Shown piece after piece: positions 6,320-15,414 of a stretch of DNA of 38,848 nt. Position 1 is the stretch's first letter. Each line of letters opens with the position of its first letter. The DNA comes from Planctomycetales bacterium (lineage in GTDB: Bacteria > Planctomycetota > Planctomycetia > Isosphaerales > Isosphaeraceae). The position numbers and the translations under genes were made by a program. The notes beneath the pieces were generated by a model. That model made no database searches. It had not been told where the DNA came from and saw only the letters and a list, made by a program, of their open reading frames with translations. Location: the NCBI GenBank assembly GCA_027451885.1, contig DAIDHX010000277.1:1-38848 (forward strand), in the 5' to 3' direction.

Positions 6320-7987
6320 ATGAACGCGATGATGGACGCCCCCTTGCGATCCGAAAGTGAACCCGCGAACTCTCCCTACCATGCCGAGCGGCCGCTGCCG
6401 CCGTTTCCGAAGGCGTGGGTCTCGCTGCCGGCGGCGTTCCTCGAGACGGCCCGAGGCGCGTGGGACAGGGTTGCCATCTGCGATAGTTCGAAGGCGAAGC
6501 TCACGTACGGCCAGGCGCTCACGCGGGCGTTGGTGCTGGCGCGGTTATTCAAGCGAATCCTGGGCCCGGGCGAGCGGATCGGACTCATGGTGCCGCCGAC
6601 CGCCCCCGCGGCGATCGCCAACCTGGCCGTGGCGTTTCTGGGGAAGACGCCCGTCAATCTGAATTACTCCGCCAGCCAGACGCTCGTCGACGCCTCGATC
6701 CACCAGGCGGAGATCACCACCACCGTGACCTCGGCCAGGGTGCTCGAGCGCTTTGGGATCACGCCCCGGGGGAAGGTGATCTTGCTCGAGGATTTGCCCG
6801 CCCAGGTGACGCTGGCGGACAGGCTGGCGGGTGCGTTTGCCGCGCGGTTCGCGCCTCTGTGGCTGGTGCGCAAGCTCTACCTGGGCGCGGGGCCGGCCGG
6901 GCCGTGCTCGGAGGCGACGATCATCTTCACCTCGGGCTCGACGGGTGATCCCAAGGGGGTGATTCTCTCGCACCGGAACATCCTGGCGAACGTGCTCCAG
7001 ATCGAGACGCAGGTGAAGCTCAAGCCGGATGAAGTGTTGCTCGGCATCTTGCCGTTCTTCCACTCGTTCGGGTTCACGGTCACGATCTGGACGGCGCTTT
7101 GCCTGGGCAAGAAGGTGGTCTTTCACCTGAGCCCGCTTGACGCCAAGCTGATCGGCCGGCTGTGCGAGGAGCACAAGGTGACTTTGCTGGCGGCGAGCCC
7201 CACATTCGCCCGGCTGTACACCAGGAGCTGCGACCCAGCGCAGTTGCGGTCGGTCACGCACCTGATTTTGGGCGCGGAGAAGCTCAAGCCGGACCTGGCG
7301 GTGGAGATTCGACGAACGCTTTTGATCGATCCGCTCGAGGGTTACGGCTGCACCGAGCTTTCGCCGGTGGTCTCGGTGAATGTGCCGCAGGAAGTTGTAA
7401 CCAGGGATGGGCGCACGGTCGCTGGCAATCGGCCGGGCACGGTTGGTCGGCCGGTTCCGGGCACGGCGATCAAGACGATCGACCCCGACACGGGGGCGGA
7501 CTTGCCGCCGGGGGCGGTCGGGATGATCTGCGTCAAGGGCCCGCAGGTGATGGTGGGCTACCTCAACCGGCCCGAGGCGACGGCGAGCGTGGTCCGCGAC
7601 GGCTGGTATGTCACGGGGGATCTGGGCCGGCTCGATGACGACGGCTTTCTGGTGATCACCGATCGCGTGAGCCGGTTTTCGAAGGTCGGCGGCGAGATGG
7701 TGCCGCACCTGGGGCTTGAGGCGGCGATCGCCCAGGCGGCGGGGATCGACGAGGCGCTCCTGGTCGTCACCGGCATCCCTGATTCCAGGCAAGGCGAGCG
7801 GCTGCGGGTGGTGCATCAGGATCTGGGGATCTCCCCGGCTGAGATTGTCCGAAAACTGGGCGAGAATGCGATTCCCAGGGTGTGGATCCCGAACGCGGGC
7901 GACTTTATCCAGGTCGACGCCATCCCGGTCACGGCCACGGGCAAGGTCGACCTGCGCAAGGTGCGGGAGATCGCCGAATCACGCTAG
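6320..7987 (+). CDS. AMP-forming acyl-ACP/acyl-CoA synthetase (Aas C-terminal-like)
   Basis: The 555-residue ANL-superfamily enzyme would activate a fatty acid with ATP to an acyl-adenylate and pass it to a carrier thiol. Visible motifs are the phosphate loop IIFTSGSTGDPKGV (residues 201-214), YGCTELSPVVSVN, the hinge region VTGDLGRLDDDGFLVITDR, SRFSKVGGEMV and the C-terminal TATGKVDLRK lysine. SRFSKVGGEMVP resembles the synthetase half of Aas, the 2-acyl-glycerophosphoethanolamine acyltransferase/acyl-ACP synthetase; the acyltransferase half is absent. The start ATG at 6320 was chosen because the upstream in-frame extension to 6185 is Arg-rich and overlaps the promoter candidate. The carrier (ACP or CoA) cannot be told from sequence. 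Confidence 0.88.
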   Translation: MNAMMDAPLRSESEPANSPYHAERPLPPFPKAWVSLPAAFLETARGAWDRVAICDSSKAKLTYGQALTRALVLARLFKRILGPGERIGLMVPPTAPAAIANLAVAFLGKTPVNLNYSASQTLVDASIHQAEITTTVTSARVLERFGITPRGKVILLEDLPAQVTLADRLAGAFAARFAPLWLVRKLYLGAGPAGPCSEATIIFTSGSTGDPKGVILSHRNILANVLQIETQVKLKPDEVLLGILPFFHSFGFTVTIWTALCLGKKVVFHLSPLDAKLIGRLCEEHKVTLLAASPTFARLYTRSCDPAQLRSVTHLILGAEKLKPDLAVEIRRTLLIDPLEGYGCTELSPVVSVNVPQEVVTRDGRTVAGNRPGTVGRPVPGTAIKTIDPDTGADLPPGAVGMICVKGPQVMVGYLNRPEATASVVRDGWYVTGDLGRLDDDGFLVITDRVSRFSKVGGEMVPHLGLEAAIAQAAGIDEALLVVTGIPDSRQGERLRVVHQDLGISPAEIVRKLGENAIPRVWIPNAGDFIQVDAIPVTATGKVDLRKVREIAESR

Positions 7988-8001
7988 GAAACCCGATCGC
8001 G

Positions 8002-8032
8002 GAGCCTGGCTCGCCGAACCGCGGCCAGGCTC
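8002..8032 (+). terminator. Stem-loop after the acyl synthetase gene
   Basis: A perfect 9-bp stem, GAGCCTGGC (8002-8010) and GCCAGGCTC (8024-8032), with a 13-base loop lies 14 bases after the stop codon. No T-run follows on the plus strand, so it is a terminator-like hairpin only. Confidence 0.4.
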
Positions 8033-8114
8033 AAACGGCCGCCGAGGGTTTTCTCCACGCAACGTTTTGAGTAGAAAAGAAGTGGAAAGATCGAGGACGT
8101 TGGAGTCGCCGTGG

Positions 8115-9434
8115 ATGCCGGTGTTGCTCCGGGTCACGTCAGGCCCCCATCTTGGACAGGAATATGCAACGGATCGGCCGGAGTCGTTCCTGGTCGGTCG
8201 ATCGTCGCGCGTCCAGTTCTCAATGAGCCGCGACCTGCTCCTGTCCCGCGAGCATTTTCAGATTGAGCACGCGCCGCCGTTTTGCCATCTGGTGGATCTG
8301 GGGAGCACCAACGGCACCAAGGTCAACGGCCTGCGCGTGGAGCGGGTTTTGCTCCGCGAAGGAGACGTCATCTCCGCCGGCGATAGCAGCTTCCTGGTTC
8401 ATTTCAGCGCGGATTCCGAGGAACGCAAGGCATTTCTGATCTGCGCGGGGTGCGGCGGGCGCATCCCCCGGCTCAACCTGAACTCAGAGCTCGACCACGG
8501 CACCGAGAGCACCTGCAATCCTTACCAGTTGTGCCAGGAGTGCGAGCATCGCCGCCTGGAATTCCCCAAGACCAAGGTCGATATCCTGATCGAAAGCTGG
8601 ATCGGCGGCGGCGGCATGGGCCAGGTCTACAAGGGGCGGCAGCTTTCGATCGGTCGGCCGATCGCCATCAAGATGATCAGCCCGGCCACGCCCCTGGGCG
8701 ACAAGGCGGAGGCGTTCTTCGCGCGCGAAATCGAGATCATGCGCGACCTGCTCATGCCGAACGGCGAGTGCCACCCGAGCATCGTCACGTTCTACGAGAT
8801 GTACAAGATTGAGGGGGAATTCCACCTCGTGATGGAATATGTGGACGGCAAGAACGCGCTCGAGTGGGTCAAGGGGCTCGATCGCCCGCTGCCGATTTCG
8901 AGCGCGGCTCAGATCGGCCGCCACCTGCTCTCCGCGCTCGATTACGCCCACGGCAAGGGATATGTGCATCGCGACGTCAAGCCGACGAATCTGCTTGTGA
9001 TGGGTCCCGTGCACCGGCCCCGGGTGAAGCTCTCCGACTTCGGGCTGGCCAAGAGCTTCGAAGGGACCGAGGGGCTCACCACATTCACACGCGAGGGGGA
9101 TCTGGGCGGGTCGATCGGCTTCATCTCCCCCGACCAGATCCGCCAGTACAGCGACGTCCGCGCGCCTTCCGATATCTATAGCGCGGCGGTCACGCTCTTC
9201 TATCTGCTCACGAACCGTTATCCCTACCTGGGATTTGACGGCGCGATCCGGAGCGAGGCGCTCGACGCGATCCTGCAAAACCCGCCGCTGCCGCTGCGCG
9301 CGCTTCGGCCCGACGCGCCTGAGGGCTTTGAGCGCGTGCTCCTGAAGGCCATGGCCAAGCAACCGAAGGATCGGTACAGGACCGCGCTGCAAATGGCCGA
9401 GGCGCTGCGCCCGTTCGCCTCGAGCTCAAGCTAG
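8115..9434 (+). CDS. FHA - zinc ribbon - Ser/Thr protein kinase
   Basis: From the ATG at 8115 (GGAG nine bases ahead) the protein is 439 residues long. Residues about 5-98 form an FHA phosphothreonine-binding domain (FLVGRSSR, SREHFQI, DLGSTNGTKVNG). Next comes a four-cysteine knuckle, C110-x2-C113 and C140-x2-C143, likely zinc binding. Residues about 157-430 are a Hanks-type kinase with GGGGMGQVYKG, the ATP lysine K186, HRDVKPTN (D287, N292) and DFG at 308-310. No transmembrane helix follows, so the kinase should be cytoplasmic. The FHA domain probably binds a phosphorylated partner or the kinase itself. It lies 127 bases after the acyl synthetase, and a hairpin separates them. Targets are unknown. 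Confidence 0.93.
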   Translation: MPVLLRVTSGPHLGQEYATDRPESFLVGRSSRVQFSMSRDLLLSREHFQIEHAPPFCHLVDLGSTNGTKVNGLRVERVLLREGDVISAGDSSFLVHFSADSEERKAFLICAGCGGRIPRLNLNSELDHGTESTCNPYQLCQECEHRRLEFPKTKVDILIESWIGGGGMGQVYKGRQLSIGRPIAIKMISPATPLGDKAEAFFAREIEIMRDLLMPNGECHPSIVTFYEMYKIEGEFHLVMEYVDGKNALEWVKGLDRPLPISSAAQIGRHLLSALDYAHGKGYVHRDVKPTNLLVMGPVHRPRVKLSDFGLAKSFEGTEGLTTFTREGDLGGSIGFISPDQIRQYSDVRAPSDIYSAAVTLFYLLTNRYPYLGFDGAIRSEALDAILQNPPLPLRALRPDAPEGFERVLLKAMAKQPKDRYRTALQMAEALRPFASSSS

Positions 9435-9621
9435 CCAGCGCGGGGCACGCGCGCCCGGGCGACGCTGATCGCGGCCTGCCATGGCGGCTGGCGCCGGCGA
9501 CCGGTTTTGTCGGAGGCGGGTCTCGTCAAGAGGAAGATGTTTGATTAAGATCGCTTGAAGGTCGTGTTCGAGAATCGGCCGCGACGAAGTCGGTTCGGTT
9601 TCCTCGGCGAGGGCGTCCTGG

Positions 9622-10530
9622 ATGCCGGCGAGGGTCGAGGTACAAGCAGAGCCTGGCGTTGTGGCCGTGATCGGGGTCGGGCTGATCGGTGGATCGGTTG
9701 GGCTTGCGCTCAAAATGCGCGGTCTGGCGCGGGAGGTCGTGGGCGTGGGGCGCGATCGAGACATACTCGAGCGGGCGGAACGTCGCGGTGCGATCGATCG
9801 GGGGACGACCAGTCTCCCGGAAGGCGTCGCCCGGGCCGACGTGGTCGTCGTCTGCACGCCGGTCGATCGCCTCACGGAGACGGCGCTTGCCGCCGCGGAA
9901 GCCTGCCCTGAGACCGCGCTTGTGACGGACGTTGGCAGCGTGAAGCGCAGGATTGTGGAAGAGGCCGAGCGCCATCCGCGGGCTCGCTCGTTATTTGTGG
10001 GTGCTCATCCAATCACGGGCTCGGAGCGTAGCGGCGCGGATCACGCCCGGGCCGATCTCTTCGAAAACCGCGCGTGCGTGCTCACCCCCTCGGCCTCCGT
10101 TTCGCACGCGCAGGTTGCCCGGGCGGCCTCGTTCTGGTCGCGGCTCGGCTGCCGCGTGCACGAGATGGACGCCGTGGAGCACGACGAGATTCTGGCGTAC
10201 ACGAGCCACCTGCCCCATGCCGCGGCCTCCGCGCTCGCCGCGGCCGTTCCCGGCGACTGGCTCGCACTCGCCGCCGGCGCTTATCGCGACGGCACCCGCG
10301 TCGCCGCCGCCGACTCCGCGCTCTGGACCGCCATTTTTCGTGAAAACCGCGGCCCCTTGCTCAAGGCCATCGGCCAGATGCAGGAACAGCTCGACGCCGT
10401 CAAATTCGCACTCATGACTGACGACGAGGACGCAATTCGCGAATGCTGGGAGCGTGCCAGGGAAAGGCGCATCCGCTACGACGCGCTCCATGCCACCCCT
10501 CAGGCAACGAACTCCGAACAAGCCCGCTGA
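9622..10530 (+). CDS. tyrA: Prephenate dehydrogenase
   Basis: The 302-residue protein carries the NAD(P)-binding GVGLIGGSVG near the N-terminus, ADVVVVCTPV, TDVGSVK, then HPITGSERSG and YTSHLPHAAASAL, all typical of TyrA-type prephenate/arogenate dehydrogenases of tyrosine synthesis. The oxidative decarboxylation of prephenate gives 4-hydroxyphenylpyruvate. No ACT or chorismate mutase domain is fused, so feedback control by tyrosine through an ACT domain is not expected. The start ATG at 9622 has no clear Shine-Dalgarno site; the GxGxxG motif begins about 18 residues in, so a start a few codons later is possible. The neighbouring purine genes are functionally unrelated. Confidence 0.9.
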   Translation: MPARVEVQAEPGVVAVIGVGLIGGSVGLALKMRGLAREVVGVGRDRDILERAERRGAIDRGTTSLPEGVARADVVVVCTPVDRLTETALAAAEACPETALVTDVGSVKRRIVEEAERHPRARSLFVGAHPITGSERSGADHARADLFENRACVLTPSASVSHAQVARAASFWSRLGCRVHEMDAVEHDEILAYTSHLPHAAASALAAAVPGDWLALAAGAYRDGTRVAAADSALWTAIFRENRGPLLKAIGQMQEQLDAVKFALMTDDEDAIRECWERARERRIRYDALHATPQATNSEQAR

Positions 10531-10672
10531 CCGTGACGTACGACCGTTTTTGAGATCCGATTTCTTCCCGTTACCAAATTTGAACGCCCGAACCAAACGG
10601 AAAACCATCCCCTGGCCGCCGCGGCCCGGATGATTATGTTGCCTATTGTGGTCCCTTTTTTAACACAACACG

Positions 10673-13549
10673 ATGATCTGGCACCTTTATATCACTCCCC
10701 GTTCGGGCTGCACGGATCTTCTGGGGCGCAAGGCCGCGCACGAGGCCGAGCTTGCCGGCCTGGGCGCTGGCTGGTCCATTGCGGCTGGCCGGGGCTTTCT
10801 GGTGGAGACGAGCACGGATCGCGCGACGCTGGAGCCGCTGGCCCGAAGTGCGTTTCTGGATCCGGTTGTGGAAACGCTCGAGGTGCGCCCGGCCCAGGCG
10901 CCCTGGAACGGTCCGGGCGCCATCGTCCATGTGCTGCCCAAGCCAGGCGTCACCGATCCCGAGGGGGAATCGGCGGCTGAGCTGCTGCACGAGATGGGGC
11001 TCCCGGCCGCGCGGGTGCGATCGATCCGCACTCACCGGATCGAGGGCCCTCCCGCGCTTCTGCCCCGGCTCATCGACCTGGTGCTGCACAACGACGCCGT
11101 GGAGCAAGCAATCGAGGGTGCGATCCCGTTCGCGGGGCTGGGCGACGGCCAAGCCTACAGCTTCCGCAAGGTTCTTGTGCCCATCCGCGGACTCGATGAC
11201 GCCTCTCTCCTTGGGATATCGCGCGAAGGGGGGCTGTCGCTCACGCTGGACGAGATGCGCACCATTGCTCGCCATTTCGTGGAACGCGGGCGCGAGCCCA
11301 GCGACGTCGAGCTCGAGACGCTCGCCCAGACCTGGAGCGAGCACTGTTCGCACAAGACGCTCAAGGGGCGGATCGCGTTTGAGGGGGCTGTGATCGACGA
11401 TCTGCTCAGGACCACGATCTTCAAGGCCACGCAGGAGCTATCGCTCGACTGGCTGGTGAGCGTGTTTCGCGACAACGCCGGCGTGATCCGTTTCGACGAT
11501 GGGTTCGACGTTTGCTTCAAGGTGGAAACACATAATCATCCGTCTGCGATTGATCCGTACGGCGGGTCGAACACGGGGCTTGGGGGCGTGCTGCGTGACA
11601 TTCTGGGCACGGGGCTGGGCGCCCGGCCGATTTGCGACACCGACGTTTTCTGCACGGGGCCGTTTGAGATCGCGTTTGAGTCGCTGCCGCGTGGGGTGCT
11701 CCATCCCAAGCGTGTCTTGAAGGGGGTGGTGGCGGGCGTGCGGGATTACGGCAACCGCATGGGCGTGCCCACGGTGAATGGCGCGGTGGCGGTGGATCCG
11801 GGTTATCTGGCCAATCCGCTGGTCTTTTGCGGCTCGGTGGGGTTGTTGCCGCGGGGTGCGGCCGAGAAGCGGGTCGAGCCTGGCGACCTGATCGTGGCGC
11901 TGGGCGGGCGCACCGGCCGCGACGGCATCCATGGGGCGACGTTCAGTTCGGCGGAGCTCACGTCGGAAAGCGACGCGCTTTCCGGCGGCGCTGTGCAGAT
12001 TGGCCATGCCATTGCCGAGAAGAAGCTGCTCGACGTGGTGCTCCAGGCGCGGGATCGGGGGCTGTTCCACGCGATCACCGACTGCGGCGCGGGGGGGTTC
12101 AGCTCGGCGGTCGGCGAGATGGGTGCGGATCTTGGCGCGGAGGTGCATCTCGAGCGTGCGCCGCTCAAGTATCAGGGGCTCTCCTACACCGAGATCTGGA
12201 TCTCGGAGGCGCAGGAGCGCATGGTTCTCGCCGTGCCGCCCGCGGCCTGGCCGGAGCTCAAAGAGCTTTGCGCGCGTGAGGACGTGGAAGCCGCGTGCCT
12301 GGGCACCTTCGAGCCCACGGGCTGGCTCCGGCTTTATTTTGAAGGGCATCTGGTCGGTGAGCTCGAGATGGATTTCCTGCACGACGGCCGGCCCCGCGTC
12401 GTGCGGCAGGCGCGGCACAGCGCACGCGAGGAGACGCCCTACCCCGAGCCGGCCAGGGCCGATTTCACGGCCGACCTGCACGCGATCCTGGCCCATGGGG
12501 ACGTCTGCTCGAAGGAGTGGATCATCCGCCAGTACGATCACGAGGTTCAGGGACGTACGGTGGTGAAGCCGCTCGTGGGGGTGCGTGCTGACGGGCCGGG
12601 AGACGCCGCGGTGGTGACCCCGGTGCGCGGCAGCACCCGCGGCCTGGCTGTCGCCTGCGGGCTCAACCCGCGGTATGGCAGGCTCGATCCTTACGCCATG
12701 GCCGCGTGCGTGATCGACGAGGCGATCCGCAACTGCGTGGCGGTGGGCGCGGATCCCAGCCAGATTGCGCTGCTCGATAATTTTTGCTGGGGAGACGTGG
12801 ACGATCCCGACGCCCTGGGAGCGATTGTGCTCGCCGCGCGGGCGTGCCATGACCTTTCGCTCGAATTCCGCGCGCCGTTCATCTCCGGCAAGGACAGCCT
12901 GAACAACGTCTACGCGCACGAGGGGAAGCGGCTGTCGATCCCGCACACGCTGCTCATCAGCGCGATGGGCATCGTGCCCGACGTCCGGCAATGCGTCACC
13001 ATGGATTTGAAGTCCCCCGGCAACACGCTTGCGATCATTGGGCTGTCGCGCAACGAGCTTGGCGGCTCGATCCACGCCGCCGCGTACGGGCTCGAAGGCG
13101 GGCGCGTGCCGCGGGTTGAGCCCCAGTCCGCGTGCGCCACCTTCCAGAAGTTGCACAAGGCGATCCGCCAGCAACTTGTGCAAAGCTGCCACGACCTCAG
13201 CGAGGGGGGGCTTGCCGCGGCCGTTGCGGAGATGGCCATGGCCGGCGGCCTGGGCGCCTCGATCGAGCTCGAGCGCGTGCCCCGCGCGGCCGATGTGAAC
13301 TCAAGCTTCCGCGTTCTCTTCTCGGAATCCCCCTCGCGATTCCTGATCGAATGCCGCCCTGTGGATCTCCCTCGGATCGGCGAGATCCTGGGCAGATGCG
13401 TGTTCGCTCCGATTGGCGTCGTCGCACCTCCTCACAGCCGCGACGAAGGCCCTCGATTGACCATCACCGGCCTCGACCGAAGGACTGTCGTCGACGCCCC
13501 GCTCGATGAGCTCGCGTATTCCTGGAAACGGACCCTGGACTGGCGCTAA
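10673..13549 (+). CDS. purL: FGAM synthase, PurL with PurS-like N-terminal region
   Basis: The 958-residue protein converts FGAR to FGAM with ATP and ammonia from PurQ in purine synthesis. Residues 1-72 and 82-153 each look like a PurS-type ferredoxin-like unit; the second holds LPKPGVTDPEGESAA, a classic PurS motif. The linker domain contains TWSEHCSHKT. The two AIR-synthase-like halves include KVETHNHPSAIDPYGG, GDLIVALGGRTGRDGIHG and AITDCGAGGFSSAVGEMG. The glutaminase domain is missing and is supplied by the separate purQ at 14510. This gives a PurSL fusion, intermediate between small PurL with free PurS and the 1,300-residue enzyme. No clear Shine-Dalgarno site precedes the ATG. Confidence 0.93.
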   Translation: MIWHLYITPRSGCTDLLGRKAAHEAELAGLGAGWSIAAGRGFLVETSTDRATLEPLARSAFLDPVVETLEVRPAQAPWNGPGAIVHVLPKPGVTDPEGESAAELLHEMGLPAARVRSIRTHRIEGPPALLPRLIDLVLHNDAVEQAIEGAIPFAGLGDGQAYSFRKVLVPIRGLDDASLLGISREGGLSLTLDEMRTIARHFVERGREPSDVELETLAQTWSEHCSHKTLKGRIAFEGAVIDDLLRTTIFKATQELSLDWLVSVFRDNAGVIRFDDGFDVCFKVETHNHPSAIDPYGGSNTGLGGVLRDILGTGLGARPICDTDVFCTGPFEIAFESLPRGVLHPKRVLKGVVAGVRDYGNRMGVPTVNGAVAVDPGYLANPLVFCGSVGLLPRGAAEKRVEPGDLIVALGGRTGRDGIHGATFSSAELTSESDALSGGAVQIGHAIAEKKLLDVVLQARDRGLFHAITDCGAGGFSSAVGEMGADLGAEVHLERAPLKYQGLSYTEIWISEAQERMVLAVPPAAWPELKELCAREDVEAACLGTFEPTGWLRLYFEGHLVGELEMDFLHDGRPRVVRQARHSAREETPYPEPARADFTADLHAILAHGDVCSKEWIIRQYDHEVQGRTVVKPLVGVRADGPGDAAVVTPVRGSTRGLAVACGLNPRYGRLDPYAMAACVIDEAIRNCVAVGADPSQIALLDNFCWGDVDDPDALGAIVLAARACHDLSLEFRAPFISGKDSLNNVYAHEGKRLSIPHTLLISAMGIVPDVRQCVTMDLKSPGNTLAIIGLSRNELGGSIHAAAYGLEGGRVPRVEPQSACATFQKLHKAIRQQLVQSCHDLSEGGLAAAVAEMAMAGGLGASIELERVPRAADVNSSFRVLFSESPSRFLIECRPVDLPRIGEILGRCVFAPIGVVAPPHSRDEGPRLTITGLDRRTVVDAPLDELAYSWKRTLDWR

Positions 13550-13625
13550 ACCGCGCCAAGGCTCTAAAAAAGAGAAACGGTCCATGCTTTCCCGAAACAA
13601 ACCCAGAACCGCCAAGGACTCGAAC

Positions 13626-14459
13626 ATGCTTCGTTTCGTGACCTTCGTCGACGGATCGAATCTGGACGGGGTGCTCAAGCACTTGAACCTCCGCGTCGAC
13701 GATTACGGCTCGTTTTATCGCCACACCTTTGAACAGAGCGTGCATTACTGGGGCCGAACGTTCGCGGAAGGAGCGCGCTGGCCGACGGCCCAGCATTCGC
13801 GAATTTACTGGTATGTTGTTGGCAAGATGGATGAATGGGATCTGAACGACCCCAAGGCGGAGGCCCGGCTCCGGTCCCGGTTCGAGATGAATCCGCGGCT
13901 GCGCGACTCGTATCTGGAAGGGGCGAGCCGGCGGATGCCGGACCTGGCGCTCGAGCGGCGGCTCGACGAGGCCTGGAACCTTTGCTTTTCCGAGACGCGG
14001 GACTGGTATGAAGGCAAGCGGAGGGCGCTCGAGCGCAAGAAGCGGTTCTATCACGGCGTGCAGGCGGCGACGGACTTTGTCGAGATCCGCCAGGAAGGCC
14101 ACTGGAAAGTCGACCTGCTGCACTACACCGTCAACGAGAAGGGGCTCGACACGAGTCTCGCCGTCGACATGGTAGCGCTCCAGGACACCTACGACATTGC
14201 ACTTTTGATTTCCGGCGACGCCGACGGCATTCCGGGCATCAATTACGTGAAGAGCCAGTCGAAGCACGTGGGCGTGACCGAGTTCCGCCGCGGCTCGCCC
14301 GCTGATTTCCCCACCAAGGGAACATCGTCCCGGCTCAAGATTGCGGCCGACTTCGTGGTGCAGGTCTACGAATCGGAGCTTCTGAGACGAAACCTGGCGT
14401 ATCGGTCGGAGAGCGACTACTCTTCGCAATACGGCTCGAGCGACGGCACCTTCCAGTGA
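13626..14459 (+). CDS. NYN-domain (PIN-like) nuclease between purL and purQ
   Basis: The protein is 277 residues from the ATG at 13626, which has AAGGA seven bases ahead; an ATG at 13584 would add 14 basic residues. The fold markers are RFVTFVDGSNLDG (D9), EKGLDTSLAVD (D175, D181) and LLISGDADGIPGI (D198, D200), the acidic set of NYN/LabA-like nucleases, which are metal-dependent RNases. A long charged helical insert (about residues 70-155, including the DWYEGKRRALERKKRF segment) separates the first strand from the rest. It lies 76 bases after purL and 50 before purQ on the same strand, so cotranscription is likely. Whether it acts on purine-operon mRNA is speculation. Confidence 0.85.
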   Translation: MLRFVTFVDGSNLDGVLKHLNLRVDDYGSFYRHTFEQSVHYWGRTFAEGARWPTAQHSRIYWYVVGKMDEWDLNDPKAEARLRSRFEMNPRLRDSYLEGASRRMPDLALERRLDEAWNLCFSETRDWYEGKRRALERKKRFYHGVQAATDFVEIRQEGHWKVDLLHYTVNEKGLDTSLAVDMVALQDTYDIALLISGDADGIPGINYVKSQSKHVGVTEFRRGSPADFPTKGTSSRLKIAADFVVQVYESELLRRNLAYRSESDYSSQYGSSDGTFQ

Positions 14460-14509
14460 GCCGCGCGAGCGCATCGGACCATCGCCCACGACCCCTTTGA
14501 GAGCTGGAT

Positions 14510-15265
14510 ATGCCTGGACCGCGCGTCGTCGTCTTGCGAGCTCCCGGAACGAATTGCGACGAGGAGACGGTCCACGCCTGGGAGAAAGCGGGCGCGCGGG
14601 CCGAGACGATCCATGTCAACCGCCTGATTGAGGCTCCACGCATGCTGCGGGAGTACCAGATCCTCACCCTGCCTGGGGGTTTTTCCTACGGCGACGACCT
14701 GGGCGCGGGGCGGGTGCTGGCTTCGAAGCTGGGGCGTGCGCTGGGCGATCAAATGCGCGCATTCCACGATCAGGGCGGGCTTGTGATCGGCATCTGCAAC
14801 GGCTTTCAGGTCCTGGTGCGGTCGGGGCTGTTGCCCGGCGGTGATCCGCCCGTCACGGCGACGCTCGCCCATAATGAATCCGGGCGCTTCGAAGCGCGCT
14901 GGGTCACGCTTGCGCCGCTGCCCGGCAAAAGCCCCTTCGTGACCTTCGCGGAGCCGATTGAGCTCCCCGTCTCGCACGGCGAGGGTTGCTTTCTCACCGA
15001 GCACAAAAACCAGCTCGACCACGCGGGGCAGGTCGTGCTCCAATATGCCGATGAAGCCGGCCGGCCGACCGAACGATACCCCGCCAATCCCAACGGATCG
15101 CCCCAGGGCACGGCGGGCGTCTGCGATCCCAGTGGACGGATCTTCGGTCTCATGCCCCATCCCGAGCGCTTTGTCGAATCCTGGCACCACCCGCGCTGGA
15201 CCCGCGCGCGGCACGCACCCGCCGGGCTCCTGATCTTCCAGGGCGCTGTGGCCGCCCTGGCCTGA
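14510..15265 (+). CDS. purQ: FGAM synthase glutaminase subunit PurQ
   Basis: The 251-residue class I glutamine amidotransferase provides ammonia from glutamine to PurL. It has VVLRAPGTNCDEE at the N-terminus, LPGGFSYGDDLGAG, the nucleophile cysteine in GLVIGICNGFQVL, and the C-terminal MPHPERF that carries the catalytic His-Glu pair. Its length matches free PurQ proteins, slightly longer than the 227 residues in Bacillus. It lies downstream of purL and the NYN nuclease gene on the same strand, so the two enzyme subunits are most likely made from one transcript. The start ATG at 14510 lies 50 bases after the nuclease stop. Confidence 0.95.
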   Translation: MPGPRVVVLRAPGTNCDEETVHAWEKAGARAETIHVNRLIEAPRMLREYQILTLPGGFSYGDDLGAGRVLASKLGRALGDQMRAFHDQGGLVIGICNGFQVLVRSGLLPGGDPPVTATLAHNESGRFEARWVTLAPLPGKSPFVTFAEPIELPVSHGEGCFLTEHKNQLDHAGQVVLQYADEAGRPTERYPANPNGSPQGTAGVCDPSGRIFGLMPHPERFVESWHHPRWTRARHAPAGLLIFQGAVAALA

Positions 15266-15317
15266 TCCGCCCGCGCTGGCTGGCAAACAGACTCCAGCAT
15301 TTCCCGAAACGTTCGTG

Positions 15318-15323
15318 TACAAT
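15318..15323 (+). promoter_or_regulatory. Possible -10 box upstream of the sulfatase
   Basis: TACAAT lies 91 bases upstream of the sulfatase ATG in the 149-base gap after purQ. No convincing -35 box sits at the right distance, so this is weak. Confidence 0.25.
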
Positions 15324-15414
15324 CTCAACCGCAAGAAACCACTCTTGCCCGGGCCTCCTGTTCGCGACTCGCGGTCCGTGGAACCCTCTCCCGCACTTCC
15401 GTCAGGATTCGCTC

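Noticed and set aside
11438-13192. Minus-strand open frame of 584 codons
   Set aside because: It is antisense to purL, whose plus-strand product is fully recognisable. The antisense product is Arg/His/Ala-rich and matches no family.
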